A stretch of 64,000 nucleotides of DNA. It comes from Bacteroidota bacterium (lineage in GTDB: Bacteria > Bacteroidota > Bacteroidia > Flavobacteriales > Weeksellaceae). Positions 51,892-60,241 of the stretch are shown piece by piece; the first letter of the stretch is position 1; each line of letters starts with the position of its first letter. The notes under the pieces were generated by a model. The model made no database searches. It was not told where the DNA came from and saw only the letters and a program-made list of their open reading frames with translations. The stretch is from assembly GCA_023461035.1 (NCBI GenBank), contig JAEWOD010000031.1, forward strand, positions 21,507-85,506, in the 5' to 3' direction. Both the position numbers and the translations under genes were made by a program.

Positions 51892-52641
51892 ATGAGGACT
51901 TTTGCAAAATCCCAAATTCGTTATAGCAAATCGCAGCGAATGGGGATTTTTGCTTTTGTAGTAGTTCTGGTAGGTTTGCAAATAGCCGGCTATTTTTTAA
52001 ATCGCCAACCCATTGATTCATCAGAAATAAAAGTTCCCGATGAAGTTTTGCTTCTTGATGCGGAATTGGAAAAATCTTTTGATAATAATGCTTCCAAAAC
52101 TTTAAAAGAATTTGATCCCAATGAATTGTCTGAAGAAGAGTGGCGAAATCTGGGTTTTTCCGCCAAACAGGTTTCCACGATTTTTAAATATAAATATTCG
52201 CTCGGCGGATATTTTTCGACTAAAGAAGAAATAAGACAATGTTTTGTCATCAGTGAAAAGAAATTTGCCGAAATTGAACCTTACATCAAAATAAGTCCAA
52301 TACCGGCCTCAAAGAAAAATGAGTTTTATACCAATTTTTCCAAACAACCAAAAGCTAAAATCCACTATCAAAAATTTAACCCCAATGATTATGGTATAAA
52401 AGATTGGCAAAAAATCGGATTTACCAAAAAACAAGCCGAATCCATTTTGAAGTATAAAAAAATGTTGGGCGGAAAGTTTACAAATTTGGAGCAAATTAGG
52501 AAATGCTATATGATAGATGAAGAAAAATTCAGGGAAATGAAACCATTTATCGTTCTCCCAAAACCTAAATCCAGCGGAACCATAGAGCTATTGGAAGAAA
52601 AGGATTCTTCATCTGTATCAACCATTCAGATTTTGGAATGA
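51892..52641 (+). CDS. ComEA-like helix-hairpin-helix membrane protein
   Basis: 249 residues. One N-terminal membrane helix (FAFVVVLVGLQIAGYFL), then two helix-hairpin-helix domains of about 65 residues: FDPNELSEEEWRNLGFSAKQ with SLGGYFSTKEEIRQCFVISE, and FNPNDYGIKDWQKIGFTKKQ with MLGGKFTNLEQIRKCYMIDE. The fold binds DNA non-specifically in competence protein ComEA, so a periplasmic DNA-handling role is possible (inference). The C-terminus is Ser/Glu-rich. Confidence 0.85.
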   Translation: MRTFAKSQIRYSKSQRMGIFAFVVVLVGLQIAGYFLNRQPIDSSEIKVPDEVLLLDAELEKSFDNNASKTLKEFDPNELSEEEWRNLGFSAKQVSTIFKYKYSLGGYFSTKEEIRQCFVISEKKFAEIEPYIKISPIPASKKNEFYTNFSKQPKAKIHYQKFNPNDYGIKDWQKIGFTKKQAESILKYKKMLGGKFTNLEQIRKCYMIDEEKFREMKPFIVLPKPKSSGTIELLEEKDSSSVSTIQILE

Positions 52642-52717
52642 TTGATACGGACAATTTTATTTTTAAAAATGAAGTTCATATAAAATGAATGGTTTTTTCT
52701 TTTGGAATTAGATTGAA

Positions 52718-52748
52718 TTGGCTTACCCAATATATTTTATTATTTTTG
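52718..52748 (+). promoter_or_regulatory. Promoter of the acyl-CoA dehydrogenase gene
   Basis: TTG (52718-52720), a 20-base spacer and TATTTTTG (52741-52748), 23 bases before the ATG at 52772. The TTG that could be mistaken for a start codon is this -33 box. Confidence 0.7.
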
Positions 52749-52771
52749 ACCCCAATCAAAAGAAAAAGTTT

Positions 52772-53914
52772 ATGAATTTTGAAATAAGCGAAAATCAGAA
52801 ATTTATCGCCGAATCAGCAAGAGATTTTGCCAAACAATACATCGAACCACAAATGATGGAATGGGACGAATCCCAGCATTTTCCGGTAGAAGTATTTAAA
52901 AAAGCCGGAGAAATGGGGTTTATGGGCATTTTGGTTCCGGAAGAATTGGGCGGAAGCGGTTTGTCTTATTTTGAATATGTGTCGATTATCGATGAAATTT
53001 CTCAGGTTGACCCTTCTATAGGGTTATCCATTGCAGCGCATAATTCACTTTGTACCAATCATATTCTGACTTTTGGAAATGCGGAGCAAAAACAAAAATG
53101 GATTCCAAAATTAGCAACCGGAGAAGTAATCGGTGCTTGGGGATTGACCGAGCATAACACCGGCTCAGATGCAGGTGGAATGAATACTACAGCCAAGAGA
53201 GATGGTGATGAATGGGTCATCAACGGCGCCAAAAATTTCATTACTCATGCCATCAGTGGTGATATTGCGGTGGTCATGACAAGAACGGGTGAAAAAGGAG
53301 CTCCCAATAATTCTACGGCATTTGTGCTTGAAAAAGGCATGCAAGGATTTTCGTCGGGAAAAAAAGAAAACAAATTGGGAATGCGTGCTTCCGAAACAGC
53401 CGAATTGATTTTTGATAACGTACGTGTTCCGGATGCGAATCGTTTGGGAGAAGTTGGTGAGGGATTTAAACAAGCTTTGAAAATTTTGGATGGAGGAAGA
53501 ATTTCGATTGCGGCTTTGAGTTTGGGAATTGCAAAGGGTGCTTATAAATCTGCCTTGAAATATGCAAAAGAGCGTCATCAGTTTGGTCAGGCAATTGCCA
53601 ATTTCCAGGCCATAAATTTCAAATTAGCTGAAATGGCGACCGAAATCGAAGCATCTGAATTATTGATCCAAAAAGCATCCTATTTAAAAAATAAAAATTT
53701 ACCGATGACAACAGAAGGAGCCATGGCAAAATACTATGCTTCGGAAGCCTGTGTGAGAATTGCCAATGAGGCAGTACAAATTTTTGGAGGATACGGTTAT
53801 ACAAAAGATTTTCCGGCTGAGAAATTTTACCGCGATTCCAAATTGTGTACAATCGGAGAAGGAACTACAGAAATACAAAAATTAGTAATCGGAAGAAATC
53901 TTGTGAAAGATTGA
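52772..53914 (+). CDS. Acyl-CoA dehydrogenase
   Basis: 380 residues from the ATG at 52772. It oxidises an acyl-CoA to the 2-enoyl-CoA with FAD. Family blocks: GEMGFMGILVPEELGGSGL, GAWGLTEHNTGSDAGGM (FAD binding), GAKNFITHAISGD, the signature KLGMRASETAELIFDNVRVP, YAKERHQFGQAI, and QIFGGYGYTKDFPAEKFYRD. The catalytic Glu is expected in CTIGEGTTEIQ. The pattern is closest to short-chain or branched-chain enzymes, but substrate cannot be read from sequence. It stands alone with its own promoter. Confidence 0.94.
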   Translation: MNFEISENQKFIAESARDFAKQYIEPQMMEWDESQHFPVEVFKKAGEMGFMGILVPEELGGSGLSYFEYVSIIDEISQVDPSIGLSIAAHNSLCTNHILTFGNAEQKQKWIPKLATGEVIGAWGLTEHNTGSDAGGMNTTAKRDGDEWVINGAKNFITHAISGDIAVVMTRTGEKGAPNNSTAFVLEKGMQGFSSGKKENKLGMRASETAELIFDNVRVPDANRLGEVGEGFKQALKILDGGRISIAALSLGIAKGAYKSALKYAKERHQFGQAIANFQAINFKLAEMATEIEASELLIQKASYLKNKNLPMTTEGAMAKYYASEACVRIANEAVQIFGGYGYTKDFPAEKFYRDSKLCTIGEGTTEIQKLVIGRNLVKD

Positions 53915-53964
53915 TTAATCAGAGAGAGTAAGGCATAGGTTATACAATATATAAACAAACGCAA

Positions 53965-55113
53965 ATGAATAGCAGTTTAATAGCCGAGGCCTTAAAGATT
54001 TATAAAGAAACACCTTTTAAGTATAAGGCGATTGAATTTTTCAAATCAAAAGGGGTTTCTGAAGAAGAATTAGAAAAGCAGTATGAACAACTATATGAAG
54101 CTTATGTTCAGGACAGGCTTTCGTATTACACCAAACGAAATTTTGCCATTTGGATTGGATGCATCATCCTTTTTATTTTAACTGCGTGGTTTTTCTATTC
54201 TTATGTCCCTAAAACTTTCTGGCGTAATAGCCCTTTCTGGACTTCAGTTTTGGGTTCCGGTTTGTTGATTTTCTTTCTTTACTTAATCGTTGCGTGTATT
54301 AAAAATTGGGCAGGAGAAGAGCATATCAGATCCGTTATTGAAAAGAAGAATGATTTCGGTATAAAGTTCGATTTCTTTCATTTTTTTCTGATTTTGGGCG
54401 TAATTCCTTATTTTATTTTCAGTGGTAGATACAAGGATGAAATTGAGAAACAGATTGTAACCAACGGAATTGAAACCGAAGCCAAAGTAATAAACGGCTG
54501 GAGCGAGGAAATTCGTGCCCGCAGAGGACGTATAGAGGATTTTTATATCTTGGTAGAGTTTAAAGACAAAAAAGGTAAGAAACAGGAAGCGACCAAGGAA
54601 GTGAGCAAAAGCCAGTTCAACAAATATTACAAAGGTCAGAAAATACAGATTGTTTATGACAGCTTAAATCCCAGTAATGTCGAATTTCTGGACAATGCAA
54701 AATCCATAAGAAAATTTACAGATGCTGCAGAGCGACATTTGTCGGCAAATGATTTATTTGAAATTCTTGAAATGAATGATTCGGATTTAATTCTTGAAAA
54801 ACTTAATAAAATCAGCCCGGGATGGAAGAAACAGAATGAATACTTTGTCAATGAGAGGAGAATTGAAAGGCTTGAATTGGTAGAAGGTGCGGCGGGTTAT
54901 TCATCAAATAGCCTTTCTTTCAATTCTGCTATTAGTCCGTTTGAAAATGGGGAATATGAAAAGGCTGAAACTGAAAAATCAAAAAACCCTTTTGCGAAAT
55001 CAAATCTGTATGAAAATGAAAAATACATTATTGATGTTCAGCAAAAAACGGTTACAGACAAAGAAACTTATAACACGTATCTTTTTGTGGTGATTTCAAT
55101 CATTAAAAAATAA
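53965..55113 (+). CDS. Membrane protein of unknown function, DUF3592-like
   Basis: 382 residues. An N-terminal helical region with EEELEKQYEQLYEAY is followed by three membrane segments (FAIWIGCIILFILTAWFFY, FWTSVLGSGLLIFFLYLIVA, FFLILGVIPYFIFSG). After these comes a DUF3592-like strand set: GIETEAKVINGW, DFYILVEFKDKKGKKQEATK and IQIVYDSLNPSNVEFLDNA. The last 120 residues are charged and unlike anything I know. It probably sits in the inner membrane with the extra-membrane part sensing or binding; function unknown. Confidence 0.7.
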   Translation: MNSSLIAEALKIYKETPFKYKAIEFFKSKGVSEEELEKQYEQLYEAYVQDRLSYYTKRNFAIWIGCIILFILTAWFFYSYVPKTFWRNSPFWTSVLGSGLLIFFLYLIVACIKNWAGEEHIRSVIEKKNDFGIKFDFFHFFLILGVIPYFIFSGRYKDEIEKQIVTNGIETEAKVINGWSEEIRARRGRIEDFYILVEFKDKKGKKQEATKEVSKSQFNKYYKGQKIQIVYDSLNPSNVEFLDNAKSIRKFTDAAERHLSANDLFEILEMNDSDLILEKLNKISPGWKKQNEYFVNERRIERLELVEGAAGYSSNSLSFNSAISPFENGEYEKAETEKSKNPFAKSNLYENEKYIIDVQQKTVTDKETYNTYLFVVISIIKK

Positions 55114-55124
55114 GCGCATAATAT

Positions 55125-55154
55125 TTGCTATTATTAAAATCATTGCTATATTTG
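55125..55154 (+). promoter_or_regulatory. Promoter of rpsU
   Basis: TTG (55125-55127), 19-base spacer, TATATTTG (55147-55154): exact consensus, 23 bases before the ATG. Confidence 0.85.
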
Positions 55155-55177
55155 CAACCTCAAAAATAAATGTAAAT

Positions 55178-55372
55178 ATGTTAATCATTCCAGTAAAAGA
55201 CGGAGAATCAATCGATAAAGCGTTAAAAAAATACAAACGTAAATTTGACAGAACCGGAGTTGTTCGTCAGTTGAGAAGCCGTCAGCAATTTACAAAACCA
55301 TCGGTTACAAACAGACAACAACGTCTTAGAGCTGCTTACAAACAACAATTGTTGAGCAAAGAAGAAGCTTAA
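55178..55372 (+). CDS. rpsU: 30S ribosomal protein S21
   Basis: 64 residues, MLIIPVKDGESIDKALKKYK with the basic tail RRQQFTKPSVTNRQQRLRAA. Typical length and basic composition. S21 acts in initiation on the 30S platform, near the anti-Shine-Dalgarno end of 16S rRNA; in Flavobacteriia this region is known to hide the anti-Shine-Dalgarno, consistent with few strong ribosome binding sites in this window. Confidence 0.97.
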   Translation: MLIIPVKDGESIDKALKKYKRKFDRTGVVRQLRSRQQFTKPSVTNRQQRLRAAYKQQLLSKEEA

Positions 55373-55395
55373 GATAGTTTGACTATAAATATAGG

Positions 55396-55438
55396 CCTGT
55401 TCATGAAAGTTTTTTAACTTTGATGAACAGGTTTTTTT
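55396..55438 (+). terminator. Terminator of rpsU, touching the recombinase start codon
   Basis: The stem CCTGTTCAT/ATGAACAGG with an 18-base AT-rich loop is followed by seven T. The ATG of the next gene begins at 55439, immediately after the T tract. Confidence 0.8.
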
Positions 55439-56335
55439 ATGTCCATATCCAAATTTTTACAATACTTAGAAATTGAAAAAAAATATTCGTTTCATACTTT
55501 GAAGAGTTATGGGGACGATTTAAGCGAGTTCACTTCATTCTTTCAAACAGAAAATACAGATTTAAGCATTGAAAAGGCTTCAAAATTGGATATCAGGAAT
55601 TTCCTGATTTATTTATCTTCATTATCTGTTTCTGAGCGTACCATCAACCGAAAATTGAGTTCCCTAAAAAGTTACTATAAATATTTAATGAAAATAGGTG
55701 AAATAGAACATTCGCCTGCGGCAGGGATTAAAACATTAAAGCATTACAATAAAGTACAAGTTCCTTTTTCTGAAGATGAGATGCTGAATTTGTTTGAAAC
55801 GGAAGAAATTTTTCCGGATAATTTTGTCGGTATCCGTGATCGGTTGATGATGGAAATGTTTTATCAAACCGGTATGAGGCGTAGTGAATTAATTCATTTG
55901 GTATCAGATGATATAGATTTTGCCCAAAGACAAATAAAGGTATTGGGAAAAAGGAACAAAGAGCGGATTATTCCTTTGAGCGATAAATTGCTCAAAACTT
56001 TAACGGAATATTTAGAAATAAGGTCAAACCTTTTTCCTTACGGTAATTCCTTTTTATTTCTAACTGAAAAAGGCAAACCTTTTTATGATAAACTTGTATA
56101 TAATTTGGTAAATAACTATCTTAGTAACATCAGTACGAAGCAGAAAAAAAGCCCTCATATGTTGAGGCATAGTTTTGCTACCCATTTGTTAAATCGCGGA
56201 GCAGATTTAAATGCAGTCAAAGAACTTTTGGGGCATTCAAGTTTGGCAGCCACACAGGTTTACACACATGGTAGTATAGATCAACTAAAAAAAGTGTTTA
56301 ACCAAGCTCATCCAAGAGAGCGAAAAACGAATTAA
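55439..56335 (+). CDS. xerC: Tyrosine recombinase XerC/XerD type
   Basis: 298 residues. An N-terminal SAM-like core-binding domain (KKYSFHTLKSYGDDLSEF) precedes the catalytic domain with the expected residues: Arg in YQTGMRRSELIHL, Lys in LGKRNKERIIPL, H-x-x-R in HMLRHSFATHLLNRG, His in LLGHSSLAATQVY and the nucleophile Tyr in that last motif. Length and position between rpsU and hpf fit a chromosome-dimer-resolving Xer protein, not a phage integrase. Whether it is XerC or XerD is not certain. Confidence 0.88.
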   Translation: MSISKFLQYLEIEKKYSFHTLKSYGDDLSEFTSFFQTENTDLSIEKASKLDIRNFLIYLSSLSVSERTINRKLSSLKSYYKYLMKIGEIEHSPAAGIKTLKHYNKVQVPFSEDEMLNLFETEEIFPDNFVGIRDRLMMEMFYQTGMRRSELIHLVSDDIDFAQRQIKVLGKRNKERIIPLSDKLLKTLTEYLEIRSNLFPYGNSFLFLTEKGKPFYDKLVYNLVNNYLSNISTKQKKSPHMLRHSFATHLLNRGADLNAVKELLGHSSLAATQVYTHGSIDQLKKVFNQAHPRERKTN

Positions 56336-56338
56336 ATT

Positions 56339-56638
56339 ATGACAATTAATCTTCAGACAGTAAATTTCAACGCCAAAGAAGGATTAGAGGAGTACGTTGA
56401 AAGTAAATTAAGCAAATTAGAGCAGTTTTATGATAAAATCATAGCGGTTCAGGTAGCCATGAGAGTAGAAAATGTTTCAGAGAAAGAAAACAAATTTGTA
56501 GATATAAAATTGGAGGTTCCGGGAGATGACATTATGGTTAAAAAATCAGGTCAATCTTTTGAAGAATGTATTGATTTATCAGTAGATACTTTAAAGAAAT
56601 TAATCATAAGAAAAAAAGAGAAAATCACAGACAGATAA
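56339..56638 (+). CDS. hpf: Ribosome hibernation promoting factor, short form
   Basis: 99 residues, the sigma-54 modulation/S30EA fold: TINLQTVNFNAKEGLEEYVE, KLSKLEQFYDKIIAVQVAMR, FVDIKLEVPGDDIMVKKSGQ, FEECIDLSVDTLKKLIIRKK. It binds idle ribosomes in stationary phase. It starts three bases after the recombinase stop, so the two are co-transcribed. Confidence 0.93.
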   Translation: MTINLQTVNFNAKEGLEEYVESKLSKLEQFYDKIIAVQVAMRVENVSEKENKFVDIKLEVPGDDIMVKKSGQSFEECIDLSVDTLKKLIIRKKEKITDR

Positions 56639-56665
56639 GGTCAAAAAATATTTTTTTCCAAAAAT

Positions 56666-56695
56666 TTGGAGAATTCGTAAAACTTCGTACATTTG
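56666..56695 (+). promoter_or_regulatory. Promoter of the tRNA-tuf transcription unit
   Basis: TTG (56666-56668), 19-base spacer, TACATTTG (56688-56695): exact consensus, 54 bases before the first tRNA. Confidence 0.85.
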
Positions 56696-56749
56696 CAGTC
56701 CGTTACAGAAAAACGGACTGTTCTTTTACATAAAAAATGAAGATTTTTT

Positions 56750-56823
56750 GCCGGCATAGCTCAGTTGGCCAGAGCACGTGATTTGTAATCTCGGGGTCGT
56801 GGGTTCGAATCCCTCTGCCGGCT
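56750..56823 (+). tRNA. tRNA-Thr (anticodon TGT)
   Basis: Acceptor arms GCCGGCA/TGCCGGC pair fully. The anticodon loop TTTGTAA carries TGT at 56784-56786. The T arm is GTGGGTTCGAATCCCTC. CCA is not encoded. Confidence 0.95.
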
Positions 56824-56845
56824 CATTTTTGTTTAAAATTAAGAC

Positions 56846-56927
<82 letters not shown>

Positions 56928-56954
56928 CAAAAGAGCGTTATGCTGAAAGGGTGC

Positions 56955-56996
56955 CTTTGCAGGTCCCCCCGAAGCATCGGGGCTGCTCTCCCTACA
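56955..56996 (+). repeat. Partial tRNA-Tyr 3' end with inserted hairpin
   Basis: CTTTGCAGGT and CTGCTCTCCCTACAAA repeat the T-arm 5' side and acceptor 3' end of tRNA-Tyr just upstream (there GCAGGTTCG... and CTGCTCTCCCCACAAA). The T loop is replaced by a perfect hairpin CCCCGA-AGCA-TCGGGG (56967-56982). No complete tRNA can form. Confidence 0.65.
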
Positions 56997-57022
56997 AATC
57001 TTCATTTTTAAGAATTGAACAA

Positions 57023-57039
57023 GACCAACCCAGTTGGTC
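57023..57039. other. Small hairpin in the tRNA spacer
   Basis: GACCAAC-CCA-GTTGGTC, a perfect 7-bp stem without a T tract, 13 bases before tRNA-Gly. It may guide transcript processing. Confidence 0.4.
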
Positions 57040-57051
57040 AGTTAAGTACAA

Positions 57052-57124
57052 GCGGGAGTAGCTCAATTGGTAGAGCTTCAGCCTTCCAAGCTGAATGTTG
57101 CGGGTTCGAGTCCCGTCTCCCGCT
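57052..57124 (+). tRNA. tRNA-Gly (anticodon TCC)
   Basis: Acceptor arms GCGGGAG/CTCCCGC. The loop CTTCCAA carries TCC at 57085-57087. CCA follows directly in the DNA (57125-57127), unlike the other tRNAs here; it may be chance. Confidence 0.95.
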
Positions 57125-57134
57125 CCACTTTTTG

Positions 57135-57206
57135 GCCGATGTAGCTCAGGGGTAGAGCGCTTCCTTGGTAAGGACGAGGTCACGGGTTCAAATCCCGTCA
57201 TTGGCT
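57135..57206 (+). tRNA. tRNA-Thr (anticodon GGT)
   Basis: Acceptor arms GCCGATG/CATTGGC (one G-T pair). The loop TTGGTAA carries GGT at 57167-57169. One mismatch lies in the anticodon stem. Confidence 0.93.
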
Positions 57207-57259
57207 CTAAGGAAGAGCGTAAAGCTCAGAGAGGGAGAGATAAATGAAGTTGGTTTTGA

Positions 57260-57290
57260 TGGTGATGGGTTGGGAAACTCACCACTTTTT
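57260..57290 (+). terminator. Weak terminator or attenuator before tuf
   Basis: The stem TGGTGA/TCACCA with a 13-base loop is followed by CTTTTTG. It is short, so it may only reduce read-through from the tRNA genes into tuf. Confidence 0.4.
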
Positions 57291-57337
57291 GTGTTGAAAA
57301 TTATTTAGAATTACGTATAACATAGAAATTATTTAAA

Positions 57338-58525
57338 ATGGCAAAGGAAACCTTTAATCGTAATAAGCCGCATTTGAATATTGGAACTATCGGTCACGTT
57401 GACCATGGTAAAACTACTTTGACTGCAGCTATTACAAAAGTATTAGCTGATGCTGGATTCTCAGAAGCAAAAGCTTTCGATCAAATCGATAACGCTCCAG
57501 AAGAAAAAGAAAGAGGTATTACAATCAACACCTCTCACGTGGAGTATGAAACAGCAAACCGTCACTATGCGCACGTGGACTGTCCAGGTCACGCGGATTA
57601 CGTTAAAAACATGGTTACGGGTGCTGCACAAATGGATGGTGCTATCTTGGTAGTTGCTGCTACAGATGGGCCTATGCCTCAAACTCGTGAACACATTCTT
57701 CTTTGTCGTCAGGTAAACGTACCTCGTATCGTTGTTTTCTTGAACAAAGTAGATATGGTTGACGATGCTGAGTTGTTGGAGTTAGTAGAAATGGAAGTTA
57801 GAGATTTGCTATCTACTTACGAGTATGATGGAGACAACACTCCTGTGATCCAAGGTTCTGCTTTGGGTGCATTGAACGGTGAGCCAAAATGGTCTGAAAC
57901 TGTAATAAGTTTGATGAATGCAGTTGATGAGTGGATTGAACAGCCGGTTCGTGAGCAAGATAAACCATTTTTGATGCCAATCGAGGACGTATTCTCTATT
58001 ACAGGTCGTGGTACTGTAGCTACAGGTCGTATCGAAGCAGGAGTTATTAACTCTGGAGATCCGGTAGACATCGTAGGTATGGGTGAAGAAAAATTGACTT
58101 CAACTGTAACCGGTGTTGAGATGTTCCGTAAAATCCTTGACAGAGGAGAAGCGGGAGACAACGTAGGTCTATTGTTAAGAGGTATTGAAAAATCTGACAT
58201 CCGTCGTGGTATGGTTATCGCAAAACAAGGTTCTGTGAAACCACACAAAAAATTCAAAGCGGAGGTCTATATCTTGACAAAAGAAGAAGGTGGTCGTCAC
58301 ACTCCATTCCATAACAAATACCGTCCTCAGTTCTACGTACGTACAACTGACGTAACAGGAGAAATCCAATTACCTGACGGAGTAGAGATGGTATTACCTG
58401 GAGATAACTTGACTATTACTGTAGAATTGTTGCAACCAATCGCATTGAACGATGGACTTCGTTTTGCGATCCGTGAAGGAGGTAGAACAGTTGGAGCAGG
58501 TCAGGTAACTGAAATCCTTGATTAA
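57338..58525 (+). CDS. tuf: Elongation factor Tu
   Basis: 395 residues. GTP-binding motifs [10 protein letters not shown] (P loop), [14 protein letters not shown], and NKVD are all present, and domain 3 ends [20 protein letters not shown]. It carries aminoacyl-tRNAs to the ribosome. The codon choice is visibly more uniform than in neighbours, as for a highly expressed gene. It lies inside the tRNA string (Thr-Tyr-Gly-Thr-tuf-Trp), the classical bacterial order. Confidence 0.99.
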   Translation: MAKETFNRNKPHLNIGTIGHVDHGKTTLTAAITKVLADAGFSEAKAFDQIDNAPEEKERGITINTSHVEYETANRHYAHVDCPGHADYVKNMVTGAAQMDGAILVVAATDGPMPQTREHILLCRQVNVPRIVVFLNKVDMVDDAELLELVEMEVRDLLSTYEYDGDNTPVIQGSALGALNGEPKWSETVISLMNAVDEWIEQPVREQDKPFLMPIEDVFSITGRGTVATGRIEAGVINSGDPVDIVGMGEEKLTSTVTGVEMFRKILDRGEAGDNVGLLLRGIEKSDIRRGMVIAKQGSVKPHKKFKAEVYILTKEEGGRHTPFHNKYRPQFYVRTTDVTGEIQLPDGVEMVLPGDNLTITVELLQPIALNDGLRFAIREGGRTVGAGQVTEILD

Positions 58526-58547
58526 TCTCAAAGATTAAATAAATTAA

Positions 58548-58590
58548 AGAAAGGTGTTTTCGGTTTTCGGATTCGGAAACACCTTCTTTC
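58548..58590 (+). terminator. Hairpin between tuf and tRNA-Trp
   Basis: AAGGTGTTT (58551-58559) pairs with AAACACCTT (58577-58585) around a TCGG-rich loop. There is no strong T tract, so partial termination or processing is likely rather than full termination. Confidence 0.4.
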
Positions 58591-58594
58591 ACAT

Positions 58595-58666
58595 ACGGGC
58601 ATAGTATAATGGTTAGTATCGCGGTCTCCAAAACCGCTGGTCAGGGTTCGAATCCTTGTGCCCGTG
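58595..58666 (+). tRNA. tRNA-Trp (anticodon CCA)
   Basis: Acceptor arms ACGGGCA/TGCCCGT. The anticodon stem GCGGT/ACCGC encloses the loop CTCCAAA with CCA at 58628-58630. Confidence 0.95.
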
Positions 58667-58731
58667 CAACAAAAGATGAAATTTTATTAATGCCGTGGGC
58701 ATATTGAATTCTTTACAAATTAAAAGAACAA

Positions 58732-58926
58732 ATGAAAGTTTTAGAATACGTAAAAGATTCCTTTACAGAGTTTAAGGATCATGTGACTTGGCCAACTTGG
58801 GCTTCGCTTCAACAAGATACTATCATCGTTGCCATCGCAACGGTAATCCTTGCATTATTCCTTTATGCAGTTGATTCTTTATTTGGTAATGTGATTATCA
58901 AAAATTTATTTGAACTGCTTAGATAA
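58732..58926 (+). CDS. secE: Preprotein translocase subunit SecE
   Basis: 64 residues. The amphipathic helix FTEFKDHVTWPTWASLQQDT is the SecE signature, followed by a single membrane helix (IIVAIATVILALFLYAVDSL). It clamps SecY in the translocon. The order trnW-secE-nusG is the usual one. Confidence 0.95.
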   Translation: MKVLEYVKDSFTEFKDHVTWPTWASLQQDTIIVAIATVILALFLYAVDSLFGNVIIKNLFELLR

Positions 58927-58951
58927 GTTCTTAATCCGATATATTAAAGTT

Positions 58952-59497
58952 ATGAGTGATAAGAAATGGTACGTATTGAAAACCGTAAGCGGACAGGAGA
59001 TAAAAGTAAAAACTTATATCGAAAACGAAATTCAGTACCATAAATTACAAGATTTCGTAGGACAAATCGTCGTTCCTATGGAAAAAGTAATTCAAATCAG
59101 AAACGGGAAAAAAGTTCAGAAGGAAAAAGTACATTATCCGGGTTATGTGATGATTGAAGCCGAACTGGCAGGGGAAATCCCGCACATCATTAAAAACATA
59201 CCGGGAGTTATCAGCTTCTTGAGTGCGACCAAAGGAGGTGATCCGGTGCCGATGCGTCAGGCGGAAGTAAACCGTATGCTGGGAAGAGTAGATGAATTGG
59301 CAGAGTCCGATGAGAATTTAGTAAACATCCCTTATCTGGTAGGCGAAACCGTAAAAGTAATCGACGGGCCTTTCAACGGATTCAACGGAACTATCGAGAA
59401 AATCAACGAAGACAAACGTAAACTGGAAGTGATGGTACTCATCTTCGGACGTAAGACACCATTGGAGTTGTCGTTTATGCAAGTCGAAAAAATTTAA
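58952..59497 (+). CDS. nusG: Transcription termination/antitermination factor NusG
   Basis: 181 residues from the ATG at 58952; the frame continues upstream to a TTG at 58910 inside secE, which is unlikely. The NGN domain starts KKWYVLKTVSGQEIKVKTYI and contains VHYPGYVMIEAEL. The KOW domain (GETVKVIDGPFNGFNGTIEK) ends the protein. It links RNA polymerase to Rho and ribosomes. Confidence 0.96.
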   Translation: MSDKKWYVLKTVSGQEIKVKTYIENEIQYHKLQDFVGQIVVPMEKVIQIRNGKKVQKEKVHYPGYVMIEAELAGEIPHIIKNIPGVISFLSATKGGDPVPMRQAEVNRMLGRVDELAESDENLVNIPYLVGETVKVIDGPFNGFNGTIEKINEDKRKLEVMVLIFGRKTPLELSFMQVEKI

Positions 59498-59517
59498 AAT
59501 TCATTTGAATTATCATA

Positions 59518-59547
59518 GAAAACCGTTCTGAAAAGAGCGGTTTTTTT
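59518..59547 (+). terminator. Terminator after nusG
   Basis: The stem AACCGTTCT/AGAGCGGTT (one wobble pair) runs into seven T. Confidence 0.85.
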
Positions 59548-59652
59548 GTTTTTCAGAATAAATTAGTCAGATATAACAATACAGAAAAGGCCAAATTATT
59601 TTTACAATTCTATTTCAAGATGAAAATCTTCCTAAAAATCAGCCATTTACTT

Positions 59653-59682
59653 TTGTCAGTTGAAATAAAATATATACTTTTG
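59653..59682 (+). promoter_or_regulatory. Promoter of the rplKAJL operon
   Basis: TTG (59653-59655), 19-base spacer, TACTTTTG (59675-59682): exact consensus. The leader to the rplK ATG is about 90 bases and AT-rich; I see no clear L1-type stem-loop in it. Confidence 0.85.
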
Positions 59683-59780
59683 CAATCCAAAAAGTAAAAT
59701 AGGGTATTGTGAGTAACCTAATTTGCTGAATAATAAATGCTTCCAAATTCATTTAGTATTCAAATTATTAAAAAACAAAA

Positions 59781-60221
59781 ATGGCAAAAAGAGTCGAAAA
59801 AGTTGTAAAACTTCAAGTGAAAGGAGGCCAGGCAAATCCATCGCCACCGGTTGGACCGGCGTTAGGTGCTGCAGGGGTGAACATCATGGAGTTCTGCAAA
59901 CAGTTTAACGGACGTACGCAAGAGAAGCAAGGTCAGGTTTTGCCGGTAGTGATCACGGTTTATCAAGATAAATCGTTTGATTTTATCGTTAAAACTCCGC
60001 CGGTAGCTATCCAGTTGATGGATGCTGCCAAATTGAAAAAAGCTTCCGGTGAACCAAACCGTGTGAAGGTAGCAAACGTTTCTTGGGATCAAATCAAAAC
60101 GATTGCAGAAGATAAGATGCAAGATATGAATTGCTTTACAGTAGAATCTGCTATGAAAATGGTAGCCGGTACGGCTCGTTCTATGGGTATAACCGTAAAA
60201 GGAGGACAGGCACCTCAGTAA
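59781..60221 (+). CDS. rplK: 50S ribosomal protein L11
   Basis: 146 residues. [20 protein letters not shown], then [20 protein letters not shown] (the thiostrepton-loop region), [20 protein letters not shown], and [18 protein letters not shown] near the end. Typical length. It forms the GTPase-associated centre with the L10-L12 stalk. Confidence 0.98.
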   Translation: MAKRVEKVVKLQVKGGQANPSPPVGPALGAAGVNIMEFCKQFNGRTQEKQGQVLPVVITVYQDKSFDFIVKTPPVAIQLMDAAKLKKASGEPNRVKVANVSWDQIKTIAEDKMQDMNCFTVESAMKMVAGTARSMGITVKGGQAPQ

Positions 60222-60241
60222 TCATTTTAAATTTTAGAAAA

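Noticed and set aside
52718..52771. N-terminal extension of the acyl-CoA dehydrogenase from a TTG
   Set aside because: The TTG is the -33 box of a promoter and the family N-terminus begins at the ATG at 52772.
59723..59908. Frame overlapping the rplK start
   Set aside because: It is out of frame with rplK, which is certain, and has no independent support.
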